DNA from: Chloroflexota bacterium
GTDB lineage: Bacteria; Chloroflexota; Dehalococcoidia; Lucifugimonadales; UBA3495
DNA length: 6,263 nt
Direction of reading: 5' to 3'
NCBI GenBank assembly: GCA_022562335.1
Contig: JADFPM010000159.1
Coordinates: forward strand, 1 to 6,263
In this document: positions 5,088 to 6,263 of the stretch, one piece after another
How positions within the stretch are numbered: the first letter of the stretch is position 1
Layout: each line of letters starts with the position of its first letter
The notes under the pieces: model-generated
The model's input: the letters and a program-made list of their open reading frames with translations, nothing else
What the model was told of the DNA's origin: nothing
Databases searched by the model: none
Position numbers and translations under genes: made by a program

Positions 5088-6209
5088 ATGAAGTTTCACC
5101 TCTTCATGCTGCCCACCATCGGCAGGCGCCACGAGTTGGAGCAGGGCATGGCCGGCACGCGGGACGACCTGTACCAGCGAATGCTTCAGGAGATCGGCGA
5201 GCAAGCGCGCCTGGCCGATGAGATGGGTTTCTATGGCCTGGGCTTCACCGAGCACCATTTCCACATAGAGGGTTTCGAGCTTTCCACCAACCCGGTCTTG
5301 CTGGACATGTTTGTCGGCATGCAGACCAAAAATCTAAAGGTGGGACAGTTGGCCACGGTGTTGCCGGCCCACCATCCATTGAACGTGGCCGAAGACGTGG
5401 CCATGCTGGACCAGATGACCGGCGGCCGCGCCTACGCCGGGTTTGCCCGGGGATACCAGGACCGGTGGGTCAACACCCTGGGCCATAATCTGGGCGTGGG
5501 CGCGACCAGTTCCGACAAGTCGCAGCGGGACCTGGACAACCGCCGGGCCTTTGAAGAAGCGTGGCACATCATCAAGCTGGCATGGACCCAAGACACATTT
5601 TCCTATGACGGCCACTTCTGGAAGATACCGCCGCCGGACACCCAGTGGGATATCCCGGCGACGCTGAAATGGGGGAAAGGGGCCCAACCCGGCGGCGGCC
5701 TGAAAGAACTGGGCATCAGTCCCCGTCCGTTGCAAAAGCCCCATCCCCCGGTCTACGCCCCCTTCACCTTCAGCGCCACCACGTCCCGTTTTTGGGCCAG
5801 GGAAGGCGGCACGCCGGTGGTCATCAGCGACGACGTGGAATTTTGCAAGACCCTGTTTCAGGTGTACATGGATGAGGCCAACGGCGCGGGCCGGGACCTG
5901 AAATATGGCCAGGGGATGGCCATGGGCGGCGCCCTTTGCCTGGGTGAGACGCCCGAGCAGGCCCAGGAGATGCGCGAGCAGTTCGACTGGCTGTTTGAGA
6001 CCTGGTTCGTGCCCTTCGGGTTCCCTCCTGGATTGGTGTTTCAGGGCACGCCGGAGCAGGTCACCGAACAGATACGAGGTTTACATAAAGAATTACAGTT
6101 CCCCGAGTTGTTCCTGTGGCTGAACACGGGGCTGGTGGACCACAACATCATGATGCGCCAGTTGGAGCTTTTCGCCACCAAGGTGATGCCCAACTTCGCC
6201 GGGGAGTGA
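5088..6209 (+). CDS. Luciferase-like (LLM-class) flavin-dependent monooxygenase
   Basis: This 373-residue cytoplasmic TIM-barrel protein belongs to the bacterial luciferase-like superfamily. It probably uses reduced FMN (possibly F420) and O2 to oxidise an unknown substrate. Visible family marks are the N-terminal MKFHLFMLP strand, LADEMGFYGLGFTEHHF (42-58) with the EHHF turn, LPAHHPLNVAEDVAMLDQMTG (92-112) with the GGRAYAGFARGY phosphate-binding segment after it, and a KPHPPVY block (217-223). A segment of about 30 residues rich in Gly, Trp and Lys (roughly 183-212) before that block marks a longer-than-minimal subfamily. The start at 5088 has AAGGGA 7 nt upstream and sits 11 nt after the CoA-transferase stop; the in-frame extension to 4692 merely overlaps that gene. 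FMN-type members need a flavin reductase, and none is in the window. A CoA-activated substrate is suggested only by the neighbouring gene. Confidence 0.9.
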   Translation: MKFHLFMLPTIGRRHELEQGMAGTRDDLYQRMLQEIGEQARLADEMGFYGLGFTEHHFHIEGFELSTNPVLLDMFVGMQTKNLKVGQLATVLPAHHPLNVAEDVAMLDQMTGGRAYAGFARGYQDRWVNTLGHNLGVGATSSDKSQRDLDNRRAFEEAWHIIKLAWTQDTFSYDGHFWKIPPPDTQWDIPATLKWGKGAQPGGGLKELGISPRPLQKPHPPVYAPFTFSATTSRFWAREGGTPVVISDDVEFCKTLFQVYMDEANGAGRDLKYGQGMAMGGALCLGETPEQAQEMREQFDWLFETWFVPFGFPPGLVFQGTPEQVTEQIRGLHKELQFPELFLWLNTGLVDHNIMMRQLELFATKVMPNFAGE

Positions 6210-6263
6210 CCGGCTTTTAGCCAAACGGCCCTCTCGATCGGTAGACGCCTCCCCAGATGTCCC
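6210..6263. other. Window end after the monooxygenase gene, nothing identified
   Basis: The last 54 bases contain only a 4-bp GGCT-TTT-AGCC dyad just after the stop, with no T-run. This is too weak to call as a terminator. No ORF start with a convincing ribosome site is visible. Confidence 0.4.

Overview
The window is a moderately GC-rich stretch of bacterial chromosome carrying six protein genes, one of them cut by the window edge. All appear to belong to small-molecule (probably aromatic or keto-acid) catabolism. Three genes run leftward and three rightward, away from a divergent control region at about 2028-2316. I see no mobile element, CRISPR array, rRNA or tRNA. The gene mix is a gentisate-dioxygenase-type double cupin, an FAH-family hydrolase, a CaiB-type CoA-transferase and a luciferase-like flavin monooxygenase. 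It resembles uncultivated catabolic lineages such as the SAR202/Dehalococcoidia branch of Chloroflexota, which are known for many paralogous CaiB and luciferase-like proteins. That placement is inference from gene content; there is no phylogenetic marker here.

Leftward unit (minus strand, read from 2027 down to 1): an FAH-family protein (1116-2027) is followed after 4 nt by a stand-alone LUD-domain protein (512-1111). After a 187-nt gap comes the first 108 codons of an LsrF/DhnA-type class I aldolase (1-324). The FAH protein keeps the metal-binding acidic residues, but by my by-eye alignment it has Tyr where the family's lid His is expected.

Divergent control region (2028-2316): two sigma70-like promoters point outwards, at 2129-2158 on the minus strand and 2207-2235 on the plus strand. 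The plus promoter has a perfect TATAAT and a 17-bp spacer. Between the two -35 boxes lies a symmetric interrupted palindrome (2172-2199) that looks like a shared operator. This suggests that the ring-cleaving dioxygenase and the FAH hydrolase are co-regulated.

Rightward unit: the gentisate 1,2-dioxygenase-like bicupin (2317-3399) comes first, followed by a 429-nt gap. That gap contains a strong 11-bp-stem terminator hairpin (3612-3639), other dyads, and a possible very short ORF that runs through the terminator. After it come a CaiB/family III CoA-transferase (3829-5076) and, 11 nt further on, a luciferase-like flavin monooxygenase (5088-6209), which form an operon-like pair.

Working model (inference): the bicupin opens a gentisate-like ring to a maleylpyruvate-like diketo acid, and the FAH protein cleaves or otherwise processes it. 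The LUD protein and aldolase act on downstream small acids or aldehydes. The CoA-transferase/monooxygenase pair may activate and oxidise an upstream substrate, or may belong to a separate pathway. No maleylpyruvate isomerase, flavin reductase, transporter or regulator gene is visible in the window.
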